Positions 43,762 to 52,862 of a stretch of 64,000 bases of DNA are shown here, in pieces. Source of the stretch: Arthrobacter terricola (lineage in GTDB: Bacteria > Actinomycetota > Actinomycetes > Actinomycetales > Micrococcaceae); assembly GCF_004354015.1 (NCBI RefSeq), contig NZ_SMRU01000023.1:37018-101017 (forward strand), read 5' to 3'. Position 1 is the first letter of the stretch. Each line of letters starts with the position of its first letter. A program made the position numbers and the translations under genes. The notes below the pieces were generated by a model. The model worked only from the letters and a program-made list of their open reading frames with translations, did not search any database and was not told where the DNA came from.

Positions 43762-45309
43762 ATGAATTCATCAACAACCGTCGCTGACGCGCGCCCGAAA
43801 ACAGGGGAGGAAACGGCCTACAGACGGGCAAACCTGGCCGCACTTCCGGGTGGCGCATTCCTGGAAGGCCGTTGGGAGAGAGCCGAAATGATCCTGGAGG
43901 TCCGGGATCCGGAAGACGGCGTCCTGCTGGGCAACGTGTGTACCTCGACCCCCCAGGACGTACGGCGTGCCGTCGCGTACATTCACCGGCACCTTCAGGA
44001 CGGTGAATGGGCCCTCCGGGACCGCCGTGAAGCTTTGGAACGCGCGGCAGTGCTCCTTGCGGAGCAGTCCGTGCGGTTCGCGGAAATCATTGCCGCGGAA
44101 AGCAGCAAGACCATCAACGAGGCCGAACGTGAAGTGGGCCGATGCATCGAAACGTTGCGGCTTTCCGCTGCCGCGTCGAGTGAGCTCACCGGAGAGACCA
44201 TCGCTTTTGATGACAGCAAGGCCGGAGCCAACAAGATCGGCTGGTACAACCGGAAGCCGGTGGGAATCATTGCCGCCATCACGCCCTTCAACGATCCACT
44301 GAACCTGGTGGCGCACAAGCTGGGGCCAGCACTCATCGGGGGCAACGGCGTCGTACTTAAACCCTCAGGCCGCACGCCCCTGACCGGGCTGGCCTTCATC
44401 CAGCTGTTGCTGGAGGCCGGTGTCCCTGCCGGACGTCTCGCCGCGATCGTTTCCGGGCCAGGTGTCTCCGAGGCGATCGTGACGGACCCGCAGGTGGACC
44501 TCATTTCCTTCACCGGTGGCCCAAAAACGGCTGACCGCATCGCCGCGGCAGCGGGCGCCAAGAAGATCCTCTCGGAACTCGGCGGCAACAACGCCACGAT
44601 CGTCTGCCCGGATGCCGAACCGGCGAAAGCCGCAGAGGCGATCGTGGCCGGTGCCTTCGGAGTGGCCGGCCAGAACTGCCTGTCCGTTCAGCGCGTCTAT
44701 GTCCACATTTCGCTGTTCGACGAGGTTCTCGAACGCGTGATCCGGGGGACCGGCTCGCTCCGTGTCGGGCCGAAACTGGACCGGGACACGGACGTCGGCC
44801 CCCTTATTTCCGAAGCAGAGGCCCGCCGGGTGGAGGAATGGGTGGACGAGGCCAAGGCTGCCGGCGCTACCGTGCACGTTGGCGGGCAGCGCCGCAATGC
44901 CTTCTACGAGCCAACGGTCCTCACGGACGTGCCGGCGGACTGCCGGGTTATCCGCGAGGAAGTATTCGGTCCGGTGGTCAGCATTCTGCCGTTTATCCAG
45001 GTCGCGGACGCCATCCACGCAGCCAACGATTCCGAGTACGGGCTGCAAGCCGGTGTTTTCACTGAATCACTTGAGCTGGCTTTGGCGATTGCCGACAAGC
45101 TGCAGGTGGGCGCCGTGGTGATCAACGAGACCAGCGACGTCCGGATCGACTCGATGCCCTTCGGCGGGTTCAAGAAATCCGGTGTCGGGCGTGAAGGCGT
45201 CAAGCACGCAGTCCGTGAGATGAGCGAACCCAAAAGCACCATCATCAAACTGGCGGAACCGTCCACAGGGTGGCAGCAGCTGACGACCGCAGAACGGAAT
45301 GCTTCATGA
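43762..45309 (+). CDS. Aldehyde dehydrogenase family protein
   Basis: 515 residues from ATG 43762 (AAGGTAAG upstream). ITPFNDPLN holds the oxyanion Asn, ELGGNNATIV the general-base Glu, and GVAGQNCLSVQRV the nucleophile Cys. It is longer at the N-terminus than the GabD-like protein. It most likely oxidises the aldehyde made by the preceding oxidase. ATGA overlap with the next gene. Confidence 0.9.
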   Translation: MNSSTTVADARPKTGEETAYRRANLAALPGGAFLEGRWERAEMILEVRDPEDGVLLGNVCTSTPQDVRRAVAYIHRHLQDGEWALRDRREALERAAVLLAEQSVRFAEIIAAESSKTINEAEREVGRCIETLRLSAAASSELTGETIAFDDSKAGANKIGWYNRKPVGIIAAITPFNDPLNLVAHKLGPALIGGNGVVLKPSGRTPLTGLAFIQLLLEAGVPAGRLAAIVSGPGVSEAIVTDPQVDLISFTGGPKTADRIAAAAGAKKILSELGGNNATIVCPDAEPAKAAEAIVAGAFGVAGQNCLSVQRVYVHISLFDEVLERVIRGTGSLRVGPKLDRDTDVGPLISEAEARRVEEWVDEAKAAGATVHVGGQRRNAFYEPTVLTDVPADCRVIREEVFGPVVSILPFIQVADAIHAANDSEYGLQAGVFTESLELALAIADKLQVGAVVINETSDVRIDSMPFGGFKKSGVGREGVKHAVREMSEPKSTIIKLAEPSTGWQQLTTAERNAS

Positions 45310-46421
45310 GTACCCACAAGATCGCGGTCATCGCGGGCGACGGGATCGGCAAGGAGGTTGTCCCGGCGGCCATCGAATGCCTGGAACGTATCGCTGAACT
45401 CCACCCGGTGAGCCTTGAATTTAACCATTTCGGCTGGGGATCGCACTACTACGCCGAGCACGGGCGGATGATGCCCCGTGACGGGCTCGAACAGCTGGCG
45501 GAGCACGAAGCGATCTTCCTGGGCGCTGTGGGCTCACCCTCCGTCCCGGACGCTGAATCCCTCTGGGGACTGTTGATCCCCATCCGCCGCGAATTCCAGC
45601 AGTACATCAACCTCCGTCCGGTGAAAACGCTCGACGGCGTGAAGTCGCCTCTCGCGTCCAAGGAACCTATCGATATTCTCATCGTCCGTGAAAACAACGA
45701 AGGGGAATACTCGGAAGTCGGCGGCCGCGCCTACCGCGGGCTGCCGCATGAAACCGCGGTCCAGGAAACCATTTTCACCCGGCTGGGAGTAGCGCGGGCC
45801 GCGCATTACGCAGCATCGCTCGCAGCCTCCCGGAAGGGCAGGCTGACCTCGGCAACCAAGAGCAACGGCATCATCCACACCATGCCGTTCTGGGACGAAG
45901 TGGTGGAAGAAACCACCCGCCTCTACCCCGACGTGACGCTCACCAGCGAACTCGTGGACGCGTTGGCCGCGCACCTGGTCCTGAAACCCTGGACCTTTGA
46001 TGTCATTGTTGCCTCCAACCTCCTCGGCGACATCCTCTCGGATCTGGGCAGCTCCGTCACCGGCTCCATCGGCGTCGCCCCGAGCGCCAACCTGAATCCC
46101 GAAGGCGACTTTCCGTCCCTCTTCGAACCCGTCCACGGATCGGCCCCGGATATCGCCGGCAAGGGCTTGGCGAATCCCGTAGGCCAGATGTGGTCCGGAG
46201 CCATGATGCTCCGGCACCTCGGGCACCCGGAAGCTGCCGAGCACCTCCAATTGGCCTTCGAATCCGCCCTACGCGAAGGCCACGGCACCCGCGACGTCGG
46301 AGGACCGTCGTCGACGTCCGAATTCACTGCCGCTGTCGTGGCCGCCATTGACGTCATTGATGCCGTTGGCGCGAAGGACGCCACCGCAGAAGACAAGCCG
46401 GCAGCAGCGGCGTCGTCATGA
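45306..46421 (+). CDS. Isocitrate/isopropylmalate-type dehydrogenase (tartrate dehydrogenase-like)
   Basis: 371 residues. Starts MSTHKIAVIAGDGIGKEVVP, the metal-dependent beta-decarboxylating dehydrogenase fold. Substrate and metal residues appear in RENNEGEYSEVGG, ATKSNG, DVIVASNLLGDILSDL and EPVHGSAPDIAGKG. The NEGEYS signature fits TtuC/YeaU-type tartrate or D-malate dehydrogenases. It lies between ALDH and hydroxyacid dehydrogenase genes, so it probably handles a hydroxy-dicarboxylate intermediate. Confidence 0.87.
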   Translation: MSTHKIAVIAGDGIGKEVVPAAIECLERIAELHPVSLEFNHFGWGSHYYAEHGRMMPRDGLEQLAEHEAIFLGAVGSPSVPDAESLWGLLIPIRREFQQYINLRPVKTLDGVKSPLASKEPIDILIVRENNEGEYSEVGGRAYRGLPHETAVQETIFTRLGVARAAHYAASLAASRKGRLTSATKSNGIIHTMPFWDEVVEETTRLYPDVTLTSELVDALAAHLVLKPWTFDVIVASNLLGDILSDLGSSVTGSIGVAPSANLNPEGDFPSLFEPVHGSAPDIAGKGLANPVGQMWSGAMMLRHLGHPEAAEHLQLAFESALREGHGTRDVGGPSSTSEFTAAVVAAIDVIDAVGAKDATAEDKPAAAASS

Positions 46422-47398
46422 CGGCTACGGAACGCAAGCGGCCCGTCGTCGCCGCACTGTACCGGGATGATTTGCCGCCCCGGCTGCGGGAGATCGAGGA
46501 ACTGGCGGAGCTCCGCCTTACCAAGGCCGACGGGCTCGCTGAGGCGATGGACGGCGCGGATGTGTTGTACCAGTGGCATTCGTTCTCACCCGCCTTGAAG
46601 GAGAATTGGGCTGCAGCCGCGTCGCTTCAGTGGATCCATGTCTCGGCGGCGGGCGTCAGCCAGCTCCTCTTCGACGAGCTGATCCGCAGCGACGTGACCT
46701 ACACGAACTCCCGGGGTGTGCTCAGCCGGGCTATCGCGGAATTCGCACTCGGTTTCGTTTTGGATCTGGCCAAGGACGCGCAGGGTTCCTTCCGGCTTCA
46801 GCAGCAACAACGCTGGCAGCACAGAGTCACGCAAAAGGTCCAGGGCCAAAGTGCGCTGGTGGTGGGCACCGGATCGATCGGACGTGAAATCGCGCGCCTG
46901 TTCCGGGCCGTGGGAATGGAGGTCAGTGGTGCTGGCCGAACAAGCCGTCCCGGGGACGATCAGTTCGACTGGATCTACTGCTCCCAAGACCTGCCCGGCG
47001 TCGTCCATGACTTCGATTACCTTGTGCTCGCCGCTCCGTTGACCGGGCAGACCAGGGGACTGGTGAACTCAGATGTGCTTGCCTCGATGAAACCGTCAGC
47101 GCACCTGATCAATGTCGGCCGCGGCGAAATTGTGCACACCGGCGCGCTGACCGAAGCGCTGGCGTCCGGTTCCATCGCCGGTGCCGCCCTCGACGTCGTG
47201 CACCCGGAGCCCCTGCCTGAGGGACATGCGCTTTGGAGGATGGAGAACGTGATCATTACCCCTCACATGAGCGGTGACACTGAAGACTACCTCGATGACC
47301 TCGGCAAGCTGTTTGTGGAAAATCTGGGACGGTTCGTCAACGGCGAACCATTATTGAACGTGGTGGACAAGGCCCTCGGGTTTGTCCCCGTTTCCTGA
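46418..47398 (+). CDS. D-2-hydroxyacid dehydrogenase
   Basis: 326 residues. NAD motif VVGTGSIGREIARLF near residue 148, catalytic Arg in NVGRGEIVH, Glu in VVHPEPLPEGH and His in ITPHMSGD. It interconverts a 2-hydroxy acid and its 2-keto acid. ATGA overlap with the gene before it places it in the operon; it ends about 30 bp before the zinc alcohol dehydrogenase. Confidence 0.9.
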   Translation: MTATERKRPVVAALYRDDLPPRLREIEELAELRLTKADGLAEAMDGADVLYQWHSFSPALKENWAAAASLQWIHVSAAGVSQLLFDELIRSDVTYTNSRGVLSRAIAEFALGFVLDLAKDAQGSFRLQQQQRWQHRVTQKVQGQSALVVGTGSIGREIARLFRAVGMEVSGAGRTSRPGDDQFDWIYCSQDLPGVVHDFDYLVLAAPLTGQTRGLVNSDVLASMKPSAHLINVGRGEIVHTGALTEALASGSIAGAALDVVHPEPLPEGHALWRMENVIITPHMSGDTEDYLDDLGKLFVENLGRFVNGEPLLNVVDKALGFVPVS

Positions 47399-47426
47399 TC
47401 CCGGAAGCGTCCAAGGAGCCGCAAAC

Positions 47427-48470
47427 ATGCCCTCTATTGCCAAGGCGTATATCGCCACTTCGGCTACGTCCGCTCTGCAGCCCGGCGTCATTGAGCGTCG
47501 CGATCCAGAGGAGTTCGACGTCAGGATTGCCATCAAGTTCACCGGCATCTGCCATTCCGACATCCATACTGCGCGAGGAGATTGGGCAAGTGTCAACTTC
47601 CCTGTTGTTTTAGGGCATGAGATCTCCGGAATTGTGGAAGCCGTCGGAGCCAAGGTGACGCGTCATGCGGTGGGCGACCGGGTAGGTGTGGGTTGCTTCG
47701 TGGACTCCTGCCGTGAATGTGTCAATTGTCTGTCGGGTGAGGAGCAGTATTGCCTGGCCGGATCGGTGAGCACTTATAACTCCGTGGGCCGCGACGGCCG
47801 GCCAACGGCAGGAGGCTACTGCACGAGCATCGTTGTGGACGAGAATTATGTTCTGCGGATTCCCGAGGGCATTCCGCTCGAAGCCGCCGCACCGCTGCTG
47901 TGCGCCGGGATAACCGTGTACTCGCCCCTCCGCAACCGGGGCGAGGGTCCGGGAAAGCGGGTAGCCATCATCGGCATGGGCGGGCTCGGCCACATGGGCG
48001 TCAAGATCGCAACGGCACTGGGAGCGGAGGTGACGGTGCTGAGCCAATCGCTCAGAAAGCAGGAGGACGCCCTCCGCTTCGGGGCGGTTGCCTGCCACGC
48101 GACGTCGGATCCCGCCACTTTTTCGCGCCACCAAGGCTATTTCGATGTGATCATCAATACGGTCTCCGCGGACATCGACGTCGATCAGTACCTTTCCCTG
48201 CTCGCCCTGGACGGCACCCTGGTCATCGTGGGGCTGCCCTCGAAACCGCTGACGCAACGGGCCTGGTCGCTTGCCGGTTTCAGGCGCAATCTGGCTGGTT
48301 CAAAGATGGGCGGCATCAGGCAGACGCAGGAAATGCTGGACTTCTGCGCCGCGCATGGGCTCGGCGCCGAGGTGGAGGTCATTCCGGCCAGCAAAATAGA
48401 CGAGGCATTCGACCGGGTCGTTGACAGTGCCGTGCGTTACCGCTTCGTCATCGATGCAGCGACATTCTGA
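47427..48470 (+). CDS. Zinc-dependent alcohol dehydrogenase (CAD-like)
   Basis: 347 residues from ATG 47427 (AAGGAG upstream). Catalytic zinc ligands are in GICHSDIH and GHEISG, and four structural-zinc Cys in SCRECVNCLSGEEQYC. The NAD(P) motif is IIGMGGLGHMGV. It resembles cinnamyl-alcohol dehydrogenase-type NADP enzymes that reduce aldehydes. Last gene of the plus-strand operon; the IS element begins 166 bp later. Confidence 0.9.
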   Translation: MPSIAKAYIATSATSALQPGVIERRDPEEFDVRIAIKFTGICHSDIHTARGDWASVNFPVVLGHEISGIVEAVGAKVTRHAVGDRVGVGCFVDSCRECVNCLSGEEQYCLAGSVSTYNSVGRDGRPTAGGYCTSIVVDENYVLRIPEGIPLEAAAPLLCAGITVYSPLRNRGEGPGKRVAIIGMGGLGHMGVKIATALGAEVTVLSQSLRKQEDALRFGAVACHATSDPATFSRHQGYFDVIINTVSADIDVDQYLSLLALDGTLVIVGLPSKPLTQRAWSLAGFRRNLAGSKMGGIRQTQEMLDFCAAHGLGAEVEVIPASKIDEAFDRVVDSAVRYRFVIDAATF

Positions 48471-48704
48471 TTTTCCGTAGTTGGAGCGTCCTGGCGAGTC
48501 GCGAAGGGCCGGGTTCTGTCCGCTCTGGGGTTTGCGAGGCAAAGCACAGACGCACTGCGTTCCCAAACTGTCTGATCACAGAAGGTGCCGCGGCAGGGAT
48601 GAATGCCACGCCGTTTTGCAGAGCCGGTTCGGAGAGTGGGTCTTGACCCTTGATCTTGGACACGCTGAGTCCAGCACTGTGCTGGAGAAGCGAGAATTCA
48701 AGGG

Positions 48705-49034
48705 ATGGCAAAGAAGAGTTACACGGACGAGTTTCGTCGGCGGGCGGTGGACTTGTATGAGTCGACGCCGGGTGCGACGTTGCAGGGCATTGCGGCTGAT
48801 CTGGGGATCTCCCGTGGCGCGTTGAAGGAGTGGGTGGACCGGCTTGGCTCCGGGGCGACCACTGCGGGCCTCGCCAGGACCGCCCCGCAGGCGCGGTCCG
48901 AGTCGCAGGCGGCGCGGATCGTGCGCCTGGAGGCGGAGCTGGCCGCGTCGCGTGCCGAACAGCGCAAGCTCGAGACGGAGCGGGACATCCTCCGACAGGC
49001 TGCGAAGTATTTCGCCGGGGAGACGAACTGGTGA
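48705..49034 (+). CDS. IS3-family transposase OrfA
   Basis: 109 residues. HTH region AKKSYTDEFRRRAVDLYEST to LGISRGALKEWV, then a leucine-zipper-like coiled coil (RIVRLEAELAASRAEQRKLETERDIL) and the QAAKYFAGE end. OrfA recognises the element ends. Its TGA overlaps the orfB GTG (GTGA); orfB is in the -1 frame, as usual for IS3. Confidence 0.92.
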   Translation: MAKKSYTDEFRRRAVDLYESTPGATLQGIAADLGISRGALKEWVDRLGSGATTAGLARTAPQARSESQAARIVRLEAELAASRAEQRKLETERDILRQAAKYFAGETNW

Positions 49035-49938
49035 ACCGCTTCCAGTTCGTTGAGGACCACATGGACGCCTACGGCGTGAAGCGGTTGTGCGAGATCGTCG
49101 GAATCGCCCGGTCCTCGTTCTACGCGTGGGTCGCAGCGGCGCCCGCACGGGCGGCACGGGCAGCGGCGGATGCGGCACTGGCCAGGCGGATTCGGGTGCT
49201 GCAGGACCCGCAGCAGGGCGGGGACCGTGCGTACGGGGCTCCGAGGATCACCAGTGATCTCAACGACGGCGTCCCCGCCGGTGAGCGGGTCAACCACAAG
49301 CGGGTCGCCAGGGTGATGCGGGAGCACCTGCTCACCGGGATCCGGCTGCGCCGGCGGGTGCGCACCACGGTCCCGGACCAGTCCGGGCGCCGGTTCCCCG
49401 ACCTGATAGGGCGGGACTTCAGCACGGGCGAGCCGAACCGCAGGTACGTGGGCGACATCACCTACCTGCCCATCGCGGACGGCACGAACCTGTACCTCGC
49501 GTCCGTGATCGACCTGGGCTCCCGCAAGCTTGCCGGCTGGCAGGTCGCCGACCACATGCGCACCGAACTCGTCGAAGACGCCCTCACGGCCGCAGCGCGG
49601 GAGCGTGGTTCACTGGCCCGGGCGGGTTCCATAGCGATCACGGGTCGGTCTACACCTCGAGAGCCTACGTGAAGCTCTGCCAGGACCTGTTGGTCACGCA
49701 GTCCATAGGCGGAATCGGCTCCAGTGCCGACAACTCGCTGGCGGAGAGCTTCAACGCGACCCTGAAACGCGAGCTCCTCGAAGGCCGGGCGGCGTTCCCC
49801 GACCAGGCCACCGCGTACCGGGCCGTGTTCCGCTGGGCGAACCGGTACAACACCCGCAGGTGCCACTCCGCGATCGGCAACATCTCACCCAACGCCTACG
49901 AAGCGGAGCGCACCGCTACGCTTGCAGAAGCGGCATAA
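49031..49938 (+). pseudogene. IS3-family transposase OrfB, frameshifted
   Basis: The DDE integrase: YVGDITYLPI (first Asp), then a one-base shift near 49618-49632. The frame resumes as HSDHGSVYTS (second Asp), and ADNSLAESFNATLKREL carries the Glu. Intact OrfB would be about 300 residues. The break between the first and second catalytic Asp should inactivate the element unless the reading is a sequencing error. Confidence 0.85.
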
Positions 49939-49978
49939 CCGAAATGACACCGTGTCCACGATCCGGGGTCAAGGCCCA

Positions 49979-50402
49979 GTTTCGACGTCAATGTGATCGC
50001 CCAGCGTGAGCCATAGGAAAAATCCTCCCTGGGGATTGGTCCATGTCGCGTCTGCGCTTGGGTGCCGCTGCAGGGGAGGTATGCATGGCCTTCATCCCCG
50101 CAGGTATTCACTCCGGAGTCGCTTTGGATGCGGCTCAAGGTTGCCCCGTCGAAGGAACCCGGCGACCAAGAGTTGGTTGGACCATTGGTGCAGGTGCCCA
50201 TTGTCTGTCTGGCATCGATGAGTTTGGCTATGACCGAGGGATCGGCGTCCACGGTCCAGGCCCTGCATTCCTCCGCTCATCATGAGCAGCCGGTCCCCGG
50301 ACGTGCGCTCGGTGGTCGTTTCGAGGTATTCAAGGAGTTCATCGCGGAGCGTCATTCGCCCCGGCGGCCCCATATGCGAATGCTGTGGCCCGGGCGCCGT
50401 CG
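49979..50402 (-). other. Degraded coding sequence at the IS edge
   Basis: On the minus strand one frame reads MTLRDELLEYLETTTERTSG and, about 120 bp on, another reads DADPSVIAKLIDARQTMGTC and continues to the IS end. The two join if one frameshift lies near 50250. Both look protein-like but match no family I know. Possibly a gene interrupted by the IS. Confidence 0.35.
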
Positions 50403-50594
50403 TCACGCTCCGAGTTGCATGTGGACGGACAGGAGGACTGCGCACAGGGCAACGATTCCTACGCAGATCCGGGACGAGGAGTTGGTCCCAAATAGCCTCC
50501 TGCGCCTTCCGGTTTCATTGGACGGCCGGTTCTGCAAAAGGGTACTTGTGCTAGTCAGGAACCCCGCTGCGATGAGCATGACCAGGCTGACCAT
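50403..50594 (-). CDS. Small membrane protein
   Basis: 63 residues. Two hydrophobic segments (about 2-18 and 43-58) around a basic loop (RPSNETGRRRRLF). GGGAGG lies before the ATG, which overlaps the previous stop as TGATG, indicating translational coupling with the gene at 50594-50890. Function unknown. Confidence 0.6.
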   Translation of the reverse strand: MVSLVMLIAAGFLTSTSTLLQNRPSNETGRRRRLFGTNSSSRICVGIVALCAVLLSVHMQLGA

Positions 50595-50890
50595 CAGACC
50601 TCCCGGTTGAAGGCTCCGGGATGGCCAGCACGTCCCGCTGCTGCCAGAGCCTCCCGGGCAGGTGCAGACAATGTCATGACGAGCAGCTCGTAGTCGTCCT
50701 CGATGTGGAAGAGCCGACGATCACCGATGGCGTCGGTCACCCAGATCATCCGGCCGTCTTCGGTCCGTTCGTCAATGGTGCCCATGTGGCACTGCACCCC
50801 GTGCCGGAGCAGGGTGACGATGTCTCCGCGCTGGAGGGATGTCCACTCGGATACCTGACTGGACGCAGGACCGCTTTGTCGCATCTTCAT
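50594..50890 (-). CDS. Hypothetical protein, 98 residues
   Basis: Soluble, small beta-rich look: RGDIVTLLRHGVQCHMGTIDERTEDGRMIWVTDAIGDRRLF, then a helix APAREALAAAGRAG. GGAAAGG precedes the start; an ATG two codons later (50884) is equally possible. Resembles small KOW/SH3-like proteins in pattern, but no family is claimed. Divergent from the Dpp-type operon, sharing its control region. Confidence 0.6.
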   Translation of the reverse strand: MKMRQSGPASSQVSEWTSLQRGDIVTLLRHGVQCHMGTIDERTEDGRMIWVTDAIGDRRLFHIEDDYELLVMTLSAPAREALAAAGRAGHPGAFNREV

Positions 50891-50933
50891 CTGCCTTTCC
50901 AGTTCGGCGGGGGATGAGGGATCACGAACAGTC

Positions 50934-50953
50934 TATCGTCGATTGTTGACAAT
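50934..50953 (+). promoter_or_regulatory. GntR-type operator site 1 (Dpp-type operon)
   Basis: TATCGTC-G-ATTGTTGACAAT, identical over these 20 bases to the site before the cupin gene at 62011. It lies about 350 bp upstream of the SBP start and 45 bp from the divergent gene at 50890. Confidence 0.75.
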
Positions 50954-50995
50954 TGCTAGACCATTGGAGTCCATAGTTTCAACCGGTGCGAACGC

Positions 50996-51007
50996 ATTGT
51001 CGACAAG
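50996..51007. promoter_or_regulatory. GntR-type operator site 2 (Dpp-type operon)
   Basis: ATTGTCGACAAG, a TTGTCGACAA palindrome 54 bp downstream of site 1 (about five helical turns). Confidence 0.6.
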
Positions 51008-51164
51008 CGACCCGACGCCCTTCGCGAGAACGTCCAGCTGGGGCGAAAGTGACATCCAATGCTTTGAGTTCCGCTAATTGTAGGGGATTTCGGGAACCCT
51101 CCTGGAAGAGCCACGACCCTATCTTGCCGGCTCGGGACGAGCGGGGAAGCGGCGCGCGCCAAGG

Positions 51165-51203
51165 TTGTCGACAATTCCTAGTAAAAAAATCGTTGACAAT
51201 CGA
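51165..51203 (+). promoter_or_regulatory. GntR-type operator sites 3 and 4
   Basis: TTGTCGACAA (51165-51174) is followed by CGTTGACAATCG at 51191-51202, 27 bp centre to centre. The latter includes TTGACA. Together with sites 1 and 2 this 270-bp region holds four variants of the palindrome before the Dpp-type SBP gene. Confidence 0.6.
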
Positions 51204-51304
51204 CTATTTTCGGTGGCAATGTGTTCCACACCACGTCAATGTGTGTTTCGCATCACTTCTTGGATCAACTCCACCGCATCCCCTGACTAAAGGCAGTTTG
51301 CATC

Positions 51305-52846
51305 ATGCGAAAAAACAAAGCAGTCCTCCTCGGCGCAGCAGGCGCCACCCTTGCGCTCACCATCAGCGCATGCTCGTTCTCCGGTGGAAACGGCAATGGC
51401 GCCGCCACCGGCAGCGCGAACGCCATCATCGACATGCAGTTCACACCCAGGGCGAACTTCGCCCTGGAGACCGACGACGCCTTCATCCTCAGCCAGATCG
51501 GTTGCCTTGAGACCCTCGTTCGCTACGACGAAGGCACCGGCAAGCTGCAGCCCTCCCTCGCCACGGCGTGGAAGCAGACGACTCCGACCACGTGGGACTT
51601 CACGATCAGGGACGGCGTCACCTTCCAGAACGGCACGAGGCTGACCGCGGCGAACGTCGCGGGCGCGCTCTCGCGCGCACTCCATGTCGAGACCCCTGCC
51701 CGGTCATTCAAGCCCAGCGTCGTCAGCGACGTCAAAGCACTCGACTCCAGCACCGTGCGCGTGACTTCACCGGCACCCAACGCCCTGATACCGTTCAACC
51801 TGGCCAGCGTGAACACCGGCATTCTTGCGCCGGAGGCATTCAAGGCCAACAGCGTCGACCCGATCGGCGCGTGCACCGGCCCGTTCAAGCCGACGGCCTA
51901 CACCCCGGGGCAGTCGATGAAACTCGTCCGCAACGACCAATATTGGGGCACGAAGCCGGCCCTGGGCAGCGTCGAGGCCAAGTTCGTGCCGGACGGAGCG
52001 ACGCGGGCGACCCAGGTGAGGACCGGCGAGGCCGACATCGCCCTGGGCATTCCGGCCTCGAGCCTGGCGGACCTCAAGGGTGACAAGAACGTCGTCGTGA
52101 CCCAGACGGGCGCCCCCAAAACCAACGGGCTGTACCTGAACACATCCAAGGCGCCGTTCAACAACCCCGATGTCCGCCGCGCCATTCAACTCGCCATCGA
52201 CACCTCGGCTATCTCCTCCCAGGTGTACGACGACACCGCACAGCCCGCCATCGGCCCCTTTGCCCCCAACGAGCCGTGGTCGCCCAAGGACCCAGCGGCG
52301 AAGCAGAACCTGGACCAGGCCAAGGCGCTGCTGAAATCCGCCGGGGTCGATCCCGGCAAGCTCAGCCTCGAGTTGCTCGGCTATACCGAGCACCCCGAGT
52401 TCCCTGACCTCGCGACGGTGATCCAGTCCGACCTTGCCAAGATCGGCGTGACCGTGAAGGTGCGGATCGCCAACTACGCTGCCATCGAGCCCAACCTCCT
52501 CTCGGGTCAGTACGACATGGCGCTGCTGTCGCGGAACCACCTGATCGACATCCCGGACCCTCTCGGGTTCCTCGCATCCGATTACACCTGCAAGGGCTCG
52601 TTCAACATCAGCCACTACTGCAGCCCGGAGATGGACAAGCTCATCGCCGACGCCGGCAGCAAGCCGGACGTGCAGGACCGGGACGCCATCTACGCCCGCA
52701 TCGCCCGGAAGCTTCAGGATGATGCGGTCACGGTCTTCCTCGTGCACGAGCAGAGCACCGCCGTGGTGCGCGCCAATGTAAAGAACTTCACCATCGATCC
52801 GTTGGCGAGGGACGCCATCACCCCGACGCTCACAGTCGGCGGCTGA
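51305..52846 (+). CDS. Peptide/nickel-type ABC transporter solute-binding lipoprotein
   Basis: 513 residues. Lipobox TISAC after MRKNKAVLLGAAGATLAL. SBP_bac_5 fold: LETLVRYDEGTGKLQPSLATAWKQ, WDFTIRDGVTFQNGTRLTA, GPFKPTAYTPGQSMKLVRNDQYWG. The family binds oligopeptides, nickel or other amphipathic compounds. AAAGG precedes the ATG. First gene of a six-gene operon; ligand unknown. Confidence 0.92.
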   Translation: MRKNKAVLLGAAGATLALTISACSFSGGNGNGAATGSANAIIDMQFTPRANFALETDDAFILSQIGCLETLVRYDEGTGKLQPSLATAWKQTTPTTWDFTIRDGVTFQNGTRLTAANVAGALSRALHVETPARSFKPSVVSDVKALDSSTVRVTSPAPNALIPFNLASVNTGILAPEAFKANSVDPIGACTGPFKPTAYTPGQSMKLVRNDQYWGTKPALGSVEAKFVPDGATRATQVRTGEADIALGIPASSLADLKGDKNVVVTQTGAPKTNGLYLNTSKAPFNNPDVRRAIQLAIDTSAISSQVYDDTAQPAIGPFAPNEPWSPKDPAAKQNLDQAKALLKSAGVDPGKLSLELLGYTEHPEFPDLATVIQSDLAKIGVTVKVRIANYAAIEPNLLSGQYDMALLSRNHLIDIPDPLGFLASDYTCKGSFNISHYCSPEMDKLIADAGSKPDVQDRDAIYARIARKLQDDAVTVFLVHEQSTAVVRANVKNFTIDPLARDAITPTLTVGG

Positions 52847-52862
52847 ACGAAAGGAGAGCAAG

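Larger units (their letters stand above)
48637..49978 (+). mobile_element. IS3-family insertion sequence, about 1.34 kb
   Basis: Imperfect 28-bp inverted ends (48637-48664 and 49951-49978) share CTTGACCC, GATC and TGGACACG. They begin TG and end CA, as in IS3 elements. It contains orfA and a frameshifted orfB. The flanking triplets GAG and GTT differ, so no target duplication is seen. Confidence 0.9.
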
